A DNA stretch of 64,000 nt from Diphasiastrum complanatum (Eukaryota > Streptophyta > Lycopodiopsida > Lycopodiales > Lycopodiaceae). Both the position numbers and the translations under genes were made by a program. The stretch is taken from contig CM055096.1 of the NCBI GenBank assembly GCA_029204225.1, positions 46,943,079-47,007,078 of the forward strand, written 5' to 3'. How positions within the stretch are numbered: the first letter of the stretch is position 1; each line of letters begins with the position of its first letter. The notes beneath the pieces are model-generated. The model was not told the DNA's origin and ran no database searches. It saw nothing but the letters and a program-made list of their open reading frames with translations. Positions 51,343 to 58,559 of this stretch are shown one piece after another.

Positions 51343-52418
51343 AACCCAGATGTATTCCAAAGAAGTAGAGTTATGAATTTTCCCCAATTGATAGCGCTTG
51401 GAGCTGGTTGTTCAGTCCAACCAAAATCCAGATGAGGTAAGCCTAAAACAATCATGGCAAAGAATGGCGATAAAACAGCAACACCCAATATAATGGCAGC
51501 AGTCCCTGGTGAACAGTAACATATCACTTATTGTGAGTTTGCATATCAACAGAACATGTACTAGTAAAGTATCAATGAAATTATCAAAGTTTGATACTAA
51601 AAAGCTCTTACCTACAATGTCAATGCCTAGTATGTTAATAATGGTAACAAGCACCACCAGAGATATTTTGATGACCACACTCCATCCGTAACTGATGCTA
51701 TGATTGCCTTCATAAAATATTGCAGATAAATAGTCCACGAATAAGGCTGGGTACAATGCGTTGTCCAGAACGCTGCTAGCAAAGGCAAAGAAACCGGTCA
51801 GAAATGACCAAAATGGTCCAAATGCCCGGTACACCCACAGCACATGCCCTCCACTTTCTGGGATCATACAGGATAGCTCTGCAGTCATCATTGCAAGAGG
51901 AATGGACCACAGTATTGGGTAAAGAAGAAGGCCAACAAGCATTAGCACAGGACCCCCAGCTCTCACCGTTTCTTCAAAACCAAAGGGGCCCTGGAAAGAA
52001 AAAGTATAAAATCTCCATTTATAAGTATCCTGTCATCACGCTTACAAGAAAATTAATAAAGGCATAGACTAAGAGCAGAGGGGTGGTACTTCTACAGTAT
52101 ATCATTCCCTTGACAATGTTCAATGCGAAAACATCCAGATTATTGTTCGGAACATGAGCGCAAAATGTATCTCACTCCAGTAACAGCAAAAAAGGTAATC
52201 CCCACAAGTTGGATGGTGCCGAGAAGTTTGACGTTGCGTCGTTGTTGGAAGGGAACCCGGGGCGGCTTTGGAGCTTTCACCCATCCAGCTTCTGAGATCA
52301 AAGGCCACTTCTCGTGCCTGTCTGGTACCACCACTTTCTCATAGGCAAAGAGCGAGGAAGATCTTCTCGATGGCTCAATTAGCTCAAGACCCATCTCATC
52401 CTCCTCAGAACGAATCAT
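34013..52418 (-). CDS. APC-superfamily permease (LAT/PUT-like), nine exons
   Basis: Coding exons, minus strand: 52418-52176, 51990-51612, 51505-51346, 50328-50124, 49830-49729, 37559-37443, 37249-37136, 35557-35449, 34401-34013. Joined they give 1818 bases, 605 residues plus stop. All borders are GT-AG and all phases agree, with no internal stop. The product has about twelve hydrophobic segments. APC marks are the TM1 break into GGPFG (about 81-85), WSIPLAMMTAEL, VLDNALYPALFVDYL, NTSGFDVAGTCAAEV and RPFRIP. Plant LAT/PUT carriers import polyamines and related cationic amines or amino acids by proton symport; substrate here is inferred from family only. The tail of about 115 residues is hydrophilic with a coiled coil (EEVVQYRMMRVQKNIDKMQQ). 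Intron 5 is 12.2 kb, full of transposons. Intact by sequence; expression unknown. Confidence 0.88.
34550..35155. mobile_element. hAT-like non-autonomous element in permease intron 8
   Basis: Flanked by the 8-base direct repeat GTGGTAAA (34542-34549 and 35156-35163), the target-duplication size of hAT transposons. Ends CAAGGTTGCAG.. and ..CTGCAACTCAG match 8 of 12 positions as inverted repeats, in the style of hAT termini. Inside are GC-rich hairpins: TTTGCGTTCCGG..CCGGAACGCAAA (34561-34613), CGTTCCGGATCG..CGATCCGAAACG (35096-35121) and a perfect 26-bp palindrome (35125-35150, core CGGATCGCGATCCG). A-tracts at 35010 and 35050. No transposase. Confidence 0.55.
35449..35557 (-). CDS. Permease exon 8
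   Basis: Encodes ILHEMVNAAALTVIPIGLCI, then SMIYFASDHSQAIGLI (TM11 and the start of TM12). Acceptor GCTGACAG|ATTTTG, donor CTGATAG|GTACTT. Confidence 0.82.
35914..36600 (-). pseudogene. LINE reverse transcriptase fragment in permease intron 7
   Basis: Minus-strand frames read WTQYVATLYMIP, then ARDTRNLKAELLIHAADIL, LLNTMVTIGFPSS, and after a frame change DLMRLENYHTVRIGHIMAKL and YGSNLQIVV. These follow the LINE order K..A.D..G...E.L, LFN.....G.FP, NYR.I.....LAKLY. The catalytic FADD block would come next but is missing. The piece has several frameshifts and stops. Sequence upstream to about 36840 may be the linker ahead of RT. Confidence 0.6.
36852..36897. repeat. Compound (GT)n(GA)n microsatellite in intron 7
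   Basis: About 14 GT followed by about 9 GA units. Confidence 0.95.
37136..37249 (-). CDS. Permease exon 7
   Basis: 38 codons: ADMLFYALSTVLKFSALVQL, then RFTEPDAFRPFRIPVDPR. The stretch LR..EPD.FRP.RIP is the well-known loop after TM10 in LAT carriers. Acceptor TTTGTAG|GCAGAT, donor CCTCGA|GTACTA; the latter was chosen because only phase 0 keeps exon 8 open. Confidence 0.85.
37443..37559 (-). CDS. Permease exon 6
   Basis: 39 codons: VPSVFSWLHPRFATPW and a membrane segment (SVLLTSLCTLLLLGFSSY). Acceptor GATTTTCAG|GTACCA, donor GCTGAG|GTGACG. It continues exon 5 exactly in family order (EQ.P..F...HPR..TPW). Confidence 0.88.
38230..38428 (+). pseudogene. Gypsy pol fragment ahead of RT, in permease intron 5
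   Basis: The plus strand reads LSQDFVDIFLEHLPKGLVPS, then RSVDHQIELL, the conserved stretch F.D.F...LP.GLPP.R..DH.IEL at the start of Gypsy RT. The finger motifs do not follow; an LTR starts immediately after. Confidence 0.65.
38424..38731 (+). repeat. LTR of Copia-E, short
   Basis: About 308 bases from TGTAAATTAAAGTTAG to ATTTCATCA, followed by TGGTATCAAAGCAGG. A short CT run at 38562-38578. The left border is set by TG and by the end of Gypsy homology. No second copy is in the window. Confidence 0.55.
38732..38747 (+). other. Primer-binding site of Copia-E
   Basis: TGGTATCAAAGCAGG directly after the LTR, tRNA-Met type. Confidence 0.65.
38765..39074 (-). pseudogene. Copia-E gag N-terminal half, inverted
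   Basis: The minus strand reads MAGLSESPLNESSRLDGTNY, then RLWKFKMHNIL, SKAHQIINLSM and IIPHISATAV, a clear Copia gag start. It lies antisense to its own LTR, primer site and the rest of gag. The leader-like sequence 39075-39370 is inverted with it. Confidence 0.75.
39385..39774 (+). pseudogene. Copia-E gag, C-terminal half
   Basis: REAWETLRSMYETINTARVL continues exactly where the inverted half stops. Then LRNKLRTIKM, DSFADHI and a helix with LCGLLMHEEVRR. It ends near EREGKP with no zinc knuckle or protease; the next bases are pre-integrase, so a deletion joins gag to pol. Confidence 0.75.
39761..40618 (+). pseudogene. Copia-E integrase
   Basis: Pre-integrase zinc part LCDGFCEACALGKQQRKKF, first catalytic Asp in VHSDLCEPVQ, a frame change near 39950, TFIDDFS, second Asp in KVLRSDKGVEY, then PQQNGVAKRKNSS, where the catalytic Glu is Lys. 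Then SFWAEVVYTAIFLLNKSPT, LLRVFGFTAYAHI and CIFLGYSEEAKAYILYN. RT is absent: the Gypsy-F LTR follows at 40619. Confidence 0.82.
40619..41258 (-). repeat. 3' LTR of Gypsy-F (antisense)
   Basis: About 640 bases. On the minus strand it starts TGTCATATGTACTTTG after a polypurine stretch (GAGGAGGGAAGGGA) and ends GATTTTTGCA against Copia-E integrase. Only one copy is present. Confidence 0.65.
41270..42230 (-). pseudogene. Gypsy-F chromovirus integrase and chromodomain
   Basis: Minus strand: DRLTKMAHFIPTNN (integrase core), frameshift, SSDHPEMDGQVERVNQTLED (third catalytic residue, Glu, kept), FADNDIKNAS, FEQKYGFRP, then the GPY/F module (LSPRYCGPWKIAKKINSIGY) and VHPVFRVSCLKKV. After a stop and frame changes come RVLDRRQRQLRNQLHEYLF and SDATWET of a chromodomain, ending at a TGA near 41266. 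The rest of pol and gag is missing beyond 42230. A chromodomain at the integrase end marks the chromovirus branch of Gypsy. Confidence 0.8.
42240..42451. other. Intron 5 spacer between two Gypsy copies
   Basis: About 210 AT-rich bases with no recognisable content. The left edge carries a small foldback (TGAGTCTGTCA 42211-42221 and its complement at 42234-42244). Confidence 0.4.
42452..42912 (+). repeat. 5' LTR of Gypsy-G
   Basis: 461 bases, TGTTAGAGTCCAG to GGCTTGTGACA. GC-richer than its surroundings. Complete, unlike its 3' partner. Confidence 0.85.
42915..42928 (+). other. Primer-binding site of Gypsy-G
   Basis: TGGTATCAGAGCCTC two bases after the LTR, the initiator tRNA-Met type. Confidence 0.85.
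42929..43721 (+). other. Leader of Gypsy-G
   Basis: About 790 bases between primer site and gag. It begins with three copies of GTTCTAGAGAGAGAAA-type repeats (42950-42988). No frame of its own. Confidence 0.6.
43722..46676 (+). pseudogene. Gypsy-G gag-RT-RNase H-integrase (zinc) polyprotein
   Basis: ATG 43722 (MEDDRLDIPLSPP). Gag: proline-rich start, RWWRKLLKSNQAPSTWLEFK, then a single TAG at 44313-44315, in frame, followed by YMVQEYADRYREIL. Zinc knuckle CFFCLGKHLFKDT with the last Cys lost. The frame goes directly to LLPTRNVDHRIELV, so the protease is deleted without a shift. RT: KKDGSFRMCVDYRGLNKI, DLKSGYHQI, and FNDDILVF at the catalytic site (usually YxDD; both Asp kept). RNase H: LETDASGIAIGAVLSQ, YTDHHTLRYF. 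Integrase zinc domain HECHDSPCAGHPG..CTACQ. The frame then breaks at 46650, where the catalytic core is deleted. Confidence 0.88.
46753..47256 (+). pseudogene. Gypsy-G integrase C-terminus with chromodomain
   Basis: It follows a deletion and a frame change (the short stretch FELNHGFRPLSP near 46650 is the end of the core). RDNLSKAVARGESYAHENR, then the GPY/F module FPRYCGPWLIIKKVSQVAY, VHPVFHVSKLKKCL, and the chromodomain LDRRERRLRNRLLQEYLVTW, KGHPLSDATWE, ending FVIEDR-stop. In chromoviruses this domain steers integration to marked chromatin. Confidence 0.85.
47275..47683 (+). repeat. 3' LTR of Gypsy-G, truncated
   Basis: Matches the 5' LTR to GGAGGGGGTGCC at 47683 and then stops; about 65 bases are missing. 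It has 18 bases (within CAGGTGGATGCCATGTGC) absent from the 5' LTR, bordered by CAGGTG repeats. Confidence 0.85.
47684..48010 (+). pseudogene. Rearranged Gypsy pol fragments
   Basis: Three short Gypsy pieces in changed order and frame: RNase H-like QERHSAYEKELLLAI, then the RT thumb CLEYLGHFVAIRSVIVNPAK, then WPRPIAISEL and a linker (VNVMTQENIQTTIVDAKVLD). In an intact element the RT piece precedes RNase H. Directly joined to the broken end of the Gypsy-G 3' LTR. Confidence 0.6.
48011..49728. other. Proximal part of permease intron 5
   Basis: AT-rich intron sequence downstream of the donor at 49728. No recognised transposon. A minus-strand frame at 48773-49021 has no family match and no flanking splice logic. 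Confidence 0.5.
49729..49830 (-). CDS. Permease exon 5
   Basis: 34 codons: WMGISEVISALGLLLTRL and NSRILYGMALVEQ. Acceptor GAGGTAG|GTATGG with a poor pyrimidine tract, donor GAGCAG|GTGATA. The next exon lies 12.2 kb away. Confidence 0.88.
50124..50328 (-). CDS. Permease exon 4
   Basis: Acceptor ATTGGCAG|ATTTGA, donor CTGAAG|GTATAAG. Encodes FDVAGTCAAEVRNPGRSYP followed by a membrane segment (SVILILAAYGLPTIIGVSVI). Intron 3 before it is about 1.0 kb. Confidence 0.9.
51283..51341. repeat. (GA)n microsatellite at the intron 3 donor
   Basis: 59 bases of GA on plus. On the gene strand it is CT starting at intron position +5/+6 of permease intron 3. A second, shorter CT run (50353-50375) lies near the acceptor end of the same intron. 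Confidence 0.97.
51346..51505 (-). CDS. Permease exon 3
   Basis: Acceptor TTCACCAG|GGACTG, donor TCTGG|GTTGCT. Encodes AAIILGVAVLSPFFAMIVLG and, at the end, LLLWNTSG. The donor is GT but otherwise weak, and a 59-base CT tract starts six bases into the intron. Confidence 0.9.
51612..51990 (-). CDS. Permease exon 2
   Basis: Acceptor CTTTCCAG|GGCCCC, donor GTAG|GTAAGAG. Encodes GPFGFEETVRAGG, then TM2-TM5 including the family stretch AFGPFWSFLTG. Preceding intron 185 bases. Confidence 0.9.
52176..52418 (-). CDS. Permease exon 1
   Basis: 81 codons, from ATG 52418 (MIRSEEDEMGL) to donor ACTGGA|GTGAGA. Acidic, arginine-containing cytosolic start, then TM1 (GTIQLVGITFFAVTG). An acceptor-like TTTTGCAG at about 52435 lies just upstream, so an intron in the 5' untranslated region is likely. 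It would also exclude any longer protein start. Confidence 0.85.
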
Positions 52419-52810
52419 CCTGCCCAACCACAGCTGCAAAATTGATAATTAACTTCAAATTCTACCACGATTCTTGATCATCTGCAAGGAACTGCGTCGC
52501 AACCTGCTTGTCATGAAAAGCATCTCACGTCCCCACATTCAAAGGCTTCAAGCTGCGTCCCTAAGTCTTCCATGAACCAGCAACCGCTTAAGATAAACAG
52601 CAAGCAGATGAATAATGAGATGATAAGAATGAAGAAAAGACGGAAGATGGTACGCCATTCTATCGTCCGATGCGCATTGGCATTCGCAAATATCTGAGTG
52701 AAGACGATCAGTCATCTCTCTTGCATGCGCGCTCTCTCCTCTCCCCGTCTCTCTCTCTCGCTCTCTCGACGCGTTCCTTCATATCTCCTCTTCTCTCCTC
52801 TCCCGTGTAA

Positions 52811-52819
52811 TAATATATA
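52811..52819 (-). promoter_or_regulatory. TATA box of the permease gene
   Basis: Minus strand CTATATATTATT, about 395 bases upstream of the ATG. A GA-rich (pyrimidine-rich on plus) stretch at 52725-52800 begins within about 20-40 bases, the usual distance to a transcription start with a low-complexity plant leader. Short upstream ATGs (for example ATGCAAGAGAGATGA) occur in the leader. The leader probably contains an intron ending at 52435. Confidence 0.5.
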
Positions 52820-52861
52820 GGGTGTATAGAATTTGAAATCAGCACATGTTAGGTAGCACTT

Positions 52862-53584
52862 TTGGGTTATATTGAGAGAGGGTGGGTTTCAGGCCTAAAT
52901 ATGTGCTCTATCAAAGTTTATGGGATGGGAAGGCCCCCTTCTAAGGGCCTTATGCACTGGGAGGTGAACCGAGCAAGGCAAAAATCCCAAGTCCAGAGGC
53001 TTTCCATACATAATAATGACACATGCGAAGATTTTTTTTTTTTCCATTTTTATGGTGTGTTTGGATTTTTTTTCTCTATTTTTTTTTTTCACTTTTTTTC
53101 ACATTTCTTTTTCACCTTATTTTTTTCAGTATTTTTTTGGCATCTTTTCTTTGGAATCCTATGGGCAATTTTTTTTCATGTTTATTTTTTGAATTTTTTT
53201 TCATTTTCTTACTGTACAATTTTTTTTTCATCTGTCCTTTTATTTTTCCATTTTTTGCCAAAAAAAAATGCATTTTTTTATAATCTAACAAAATGTGCAT
53301 GTGGACAACCAAAGACGAGCTACCACATAGCACATGCACATTCTATGCAAACACCCAGTGACAGGCTGTCCAGATAGTGTCACAAAATGTGCATGCGCTA
53401 TGTGACAACCCATCATTGAATGCTCACATGCACATTCCATCATAACTTTCATGTGCTATCCGCGAAATGTGCATGCATTGTGTGGCAATCTGTCATTGAG
53501 TGTCCACATGCACATTCCATCATAACTTTCATGTGCTATGTATCAACTTTTTATTGGTTGTCCACTTAAGAATTATGACAAGAA
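52862..53584. other. Upstream of permease: T-rich stretch and 80-bp repeats
   Basis: 53028-53290 is extremely T-rich; frames there are Phe-rich artefacts. At about 53384-53560 two units of roughly 80 bases repeat in tandem (AAATGTGCATGC.. and ACATGCACATTCCATCATAA), and a partial unit lies at 53290-53345. They end just before Copia-A2. Confidence 0.6.
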
Positions 53585-54750
53585 TGTTGGATTATTCTCC
53601 TTCCTACTAATCGACTAGTCATTTTTTAATCTTCATCCAACTATTTATCCAGTTCTGCGGATTTTCTCGTGTGTATACAGTCTGCAGAATTACAAGTGTT
53701 TCTACACATTCTTTAGAAATACACGGAGTTTGACAACAGTGTCGTATTTTATCTCTCTAGAAACCCGACAGTGTCGCTTGTCAGGAATCTCGTGTAAAAT
53801 GCAGTATCACATTTTTCACCTGTCAGGAATCACGAGTAAAAATGCAGGGTCGCGTTTTTCACATTATTTCAAAGTGCCTCAAACGTTAAGGAAATGACTT
53901 TGGCAAAACATGGGACTACCCCAATATTAAGGACATGAGATTTTGCAACACTCAGAGATTTTTCCAAAAGCCAACATTGTCGCTTTTTGCGACACTGTCG
54001 CTTGTGGCAGTTTTTTTCATTTATGCAGAAAATTGTTTATGGCAATCGTCGCCACTTATTAGCAATTATTTCTGAGAAGGAACTAGATGAATGCCAACGG
54101 ACTCCAGCCAACTAGCAATCGCATTTGACGACCTAATTACTTAGTATAAGTCAATTGTTAATACATCTCATTATCAAGTGAAGTCCTGAATCAATATTGT
54201 GAATTGTGAAGGAGTTGAGTGTTATTACACAACGCTTCATGCGCTCTCATCAAGCAGATCATTCACAATCAGAAAGTATTGTTGTTAGCTCTCTATCAAG
54301 CTTTCATCTTGAACTCTCTTGAGCATTCTAGCTCAGTCTTTTAGAGATTTATTTTAGAGTTGCTATTGCGCTGCTACTTATCAACAGAGTTGTTTATTTC
54401 AAACTTATTCTCAATTACTCAGAGTTAGCTTTCGAGTGCGAGGTTTCTATCCGCTATTGTTTTGTGCTCATTAGCATCTAATCTTGTTTTTCTGAATCAA
54501 TACTATTTTCTTATTGTGTTCAGTTTGTGTCAGAATGCATGCATCTCTGTATTACTTTGTAACTGGTAGAAATTGTCTGAGAATTTAATACTTTATGTTT
54601 GGCTACGTAATCACTCAGTATCTAGCGAAAGTTAGTTCCTAAAGATTGAACGTGATTTCTATCACTATTGCTTTGTTCAATTTTTGATAGGCGTAGTCAT
54701 GCATTGGAAGTAGGAAGTTTCCGCAATCTATTACTCACCTATTTCCGACA
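53585..54750 (+). repeat. 5' LTR of Copia-A2
   Basis: 1166 bases from TGTTGGATTATTC to TTTCCGACA. The TATA region (TTAGTATAAGTC, about 54142) corresponds to that of Copia-A1. There is no CT expansion. The following primer site is damaged (TGGTACTTGA). Confidence 0.85.
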
Positions 54751-54878
54751 TGGTACTTGATATCTTTTGTGATATCAAATTATTCTTCAGTTCCTTTCAT
54801 CCTTTCACTATCAGAGAATTGATTTCCAATTGTAGCGCAGCACGATATCTCTCTTAACGTCCTCAGACTAAGTTCCAG

Positions 54879-57535
54879 ATGGATTCTCAAAGTAAAGTTG
54901 GTCTTATCGCAGACAAGCTGAATGGATCCGATAATCATTTGTGAAAATTTAAGATGCAGACCTTGCTAATCGCCAACGAGTTATGGGATGTTGTTACAGG
55001 TATCGAAGTGAAACCTGAAGACGACACAGAAGACTCAAAAATCGAAGGATGGTAAAGCTTTCGCACTTATGAACCTCAATATATCAGATACTCAAATTGG
55101 CCACATAACTGAAGCTAAAACTTTGAAAGAAGTTTGCTACATCCTGAGCTCACTATATGATGTGAGAGACGTAACTACTAAGTTACATCTTCGAAGAAAA
55201 TTCTTCACACTCAAGATGTCGAATAATAATTCTCTTCAGAATCGTATTAACTAGTTTAAGAATCTCTTGCAACAGATGGTCGTTGTCGGATCAGTCATAG
55301 ATGATCAAGACGCAATTATGACATTGCTTTCAAGTCTGCCCTCTACATATTGATGATCATCACGACACACTCAGATTTAACTCTTACCAGAGTTATCACT
55401 ATGTTGATGCAGGAAGATAATCGAAGAAGTCAAGACACTTTGTCTACCTCTTCATCTCATGCTCTATATGTCAACAAGGGCTCGAAACGACAGAAGCAAA
55501 AAAGCTCCAAGCAGTCTACATCGAATCAGAAACAGACTCAAAGTCAAGAACAATCATCAAATCCACATTCTTCGAAGAAGAAGATGTTGTGTAATGCAAT
55601 AACCATGAGATCCGGAATTGCCGAATTTTCAAAGCGAAGAATACAGCCAAGCAACCTGATCAACAAGCAAATACAGTTACAAGATCTTCTGAAGTCGAAA
55701 TGGACGAAGGCGCTTTTATGGTCAAAGACAAATACGCGAATTCGAATAATTCGTGGTTTCTGGATTCTGGAGCCACTCAACATATGACCAATTATCGTGA
55801 GATTTTTCAATCCTATACACCTTACAGCACAAAGAAATATGTTCATCTTGGTGACGATAGTACTCACACTATTGAAGGTGAAGGTATTGTAAGATTGACA
55901 TTCCAGCATGATCAATTCAAACTAATGTCAAAGGTCTTGTATGTTCCTAAACTCTCTACAATCTGTTATCAGTAAGTAGAATTACAGATTTAGGTCATAA
56001 GGTGGAGTTTGAGTCTGATCAATGCAAAATTATCAATAGGAGTAATAAGATCCTTGCACTCGGCAAGAGGCATGGATACTTATATAGATTGACACATTGT
56101 TATTTTGATTCTAGTCAAGCCTTAAAAACCTCTGTTCTTGTCAATAAAGCATTACTATGGCATCATCGCTTAGAACACTTGAATTATGCATTTGTTTCGA
56201 ACATGTCCAGACAATCCCTAGCACTTGATCTCGACTATCCTTCTAGAAAAGTCGATCTTCATGTCTTCAAAGTCAAGAACAAAGTAGACGGAAGCATCAA
56301 TAGAAGAAAAGCCCGACTTGTCGCCAGAGGATTTTCTCAGGTATACAATGTCAATTACACTGAGACTTTCAGTCCGGTAGTCAAGCATTCTTCTATTCCA
56401 ACTTTTATTATCGTTTGCTGCTGCAGCAGATTTGGAAATACATCAAATGGATGTACAGACAGCATATCTCAATGGAATTATTGAAGAAGACATTTACATG
56501 GTGCACAACCCAAAGGTTATATTATCGAGGGTAAACACAATCATGTGCGTAAAGTCCATAAGGCACTTTATGGCTTGAAGCAATCTATTCGAGCATGATT
56601 TCAAAGGATCAATGCTTTTCTTATTGATCACGGCTACACACCTAGCTCTTCAGATTCAAATGTTTACTTCAAGACAATGCGGCAGTCTTTTATCATTATC
56701 ACTTTGTACGTGGACGACACATTGCTCTTTAACAACAGTATCGATTTGATAAAAGAAGGCAAGACAATGCTGATCTGAGCAAAGCTCATTTCTGCCTTGG
56801 TATTCAAATCCACAAAGACAGAAATCGAAAGTTGATCTACATTACTCAACAGAGGTACATCTACAATATATTAGTCAGATATAATCAGGTCAATTGCACG
56901 TTGGCGCTCTCACCAATGGAACCAAGTCTCAAATTATCAAAGGACCAGTGTCCTCAAACAATTCAAGACAAGGAGAAGATGTGTGAGTATCCTTACCATT
57001 CTATTATAGGATCTCTTATGTACGCAATGATTTGTACCAGGCCAAACGTATCTTTTGCAGTCAACTCTCTCAGTCAGTATATGACCAACCCTAGTGTAAC
57101 ACATAAGAAGGCTCTTATCAGAGTCATGAGATATCTTTAAGCTACTATGGACTTTTGCATTTGTTATTGATAGCTCTATCTTCTATAGAATCAGAGTATA
57201 TCACAGCCTCACAAGCTACAAAGAAAGTGATTTGGTTGAAAAACTTACTTTCAAATATCAGTCTGAATCAATATGCTCTAACATTATTATTTTGTGATAA
57301 TCAAAGTGCCATTGTCTTGTCAGCCAACCCTAGATTTCATTCTAGGAGTAAGCACATTGAACTGAAATATCATTATGTCAAAAGCAAAATTCTCGACAAA
57401 GAGGTTAGATTGCAGTACTGTCGAACGCAAGATATGACAGCGGATATTTTTACTGAAGCATTAAGCTTGGATGCACCCAGAAGGTTTTGTGCAGAACTAA
57501 GTTTAAAGGTCAAGGCATTCATGAATTTAGATTAA
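54879..57535 (+). pseudogene. Copia-A2 gag-pol remnant
   Basis: ATG 54879 (MDSQSKVG). Gag is collinear with Copia-A1, with stops and small deletions and no intact zinc knuckle. Protease WFLDSGATQHMT (about 55756). Pre-integrase LWHHRLEHLNY. At about 56255 the sequence jumps from the pre-integrase end to the RT start (DGSINRRKARLVARGFSQ), removing about 1.15 kb of integrase. RT: LYVDDTLLFNN (about 56703). RNase H: SSIESEYITASQA, CDNQSAIVLS, RSKHIELKYHYV, ending DIFTEALSLD. Numerous frameshifts. Confidence 0.85.
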
Positions 57536-57542
57536 GGGGGAG

Positions 57543-58559
57543 TGTTGGATTATTCACCTTCTTACTAATTAACTAATCGGTTTTTCATCTTCATCCAACT
57601 GTTTATCCAGTTCTGTGGATTTTCTTGTGTCTTTATATAGTCTGTAAAATTACAAGTGTTTTCACACAGTCTGCAAAAATACACGGAGTTTGACATTGTC
57701 GTATTTTCTCTCTCTAAAAACCCGACAAGTGTCACCTATCAGGTTTCTCGTGTAAAAATGCAGTGTCGTCTTTTAATTCGCATTTTTCGCCTGTTAGGAA
57801 TTACGAGTAAAAATGTAGAGTCGCGTTTTTTGCATTTTTTTCAAAGTGTCTCAAACGTTAAGGAAATGAGTTTGGCAAAATGTGAGACTACCCCAATATT
57901 AAGGACATGAGATTTTGCAACAGTGTCGCATTTCTCCAAAAGCTGACACTGTTGCTTTTTGCGACACTATCGTCTGTGGCAGTTTTAGTTCATTTATGCA
58001 GAGTAACAGTTTTAGTTCATTTATGCAAAAAACTGTTTATGGCAACCATCGCCGCTTATCAGCAATTATTTCTAAGAAGGAACTGGCCAGCAAACTGGCA
58101 ATCGCATTTGACGACCTAATTACTTAGTATAAATCAGTTGTTCATACATCTCATTATCAAGTAAAGTCTTGAATCAATATTGTGAATTGTGAAGGAGTTG
58201 AGTGTTATTACACGACGCTTCCTGCGCTCTCATCAAGCAGATCATTCACAATAAAAAAGTATTGTTGTTAGCTCTCTATCAAGCTTTCAAGCTTGAACTC
58301 TCTTGAGCATTCTAGCTCAGTTTTTTACAGATTTATTTTAGAGTTGCTATTGCGCTACTGCTTATCAGCAAAGTTGCTTATTTCAGACTTATTCTCAGTT
58401 ACTCAGAGATAGTTTTAGAGTGCGCGGTTTCTATCCGCTATTGTTTTGCGCTCATTGGCATCTGATCTTGTTTTTATAAATCAATACTATTTTCTTATTT
58501 TGTGTCAGAATGCATGCATCTATGTATTGCTTTTGTAACTGGTAGAAATTGTCTGAGAT
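57543..58559 (+). repeat. 3' LTR of Copia-A2, left part
   Basis: It starts TGTTGGATTATTCACC after AAGGGGGAG and matches the 5' LTR up to GTAGAAATTGTCTGAGA (5' LTR position about 54574). Confidence 0.8.

Noticed and set aside
49000-52439. Permease gene truncated after exon 5
   Set aside because: I first saw no further exons within 3 kb. Exons 6-9 were then found at 34.0-37.6 kb with matching phase and family order.
52419-52439. Longer permease start at a TTG (52439)
   Set aside because: Not an ATG, and the site overlaps a good acceptor (TTTTGCAG). The first ATG, 52418, is in better agreement with the family.
52862-53377. Phe-rich frame of 171 residues
   Set aside because: Translation of a poly-T stretch; low complexity, no start context, no family.
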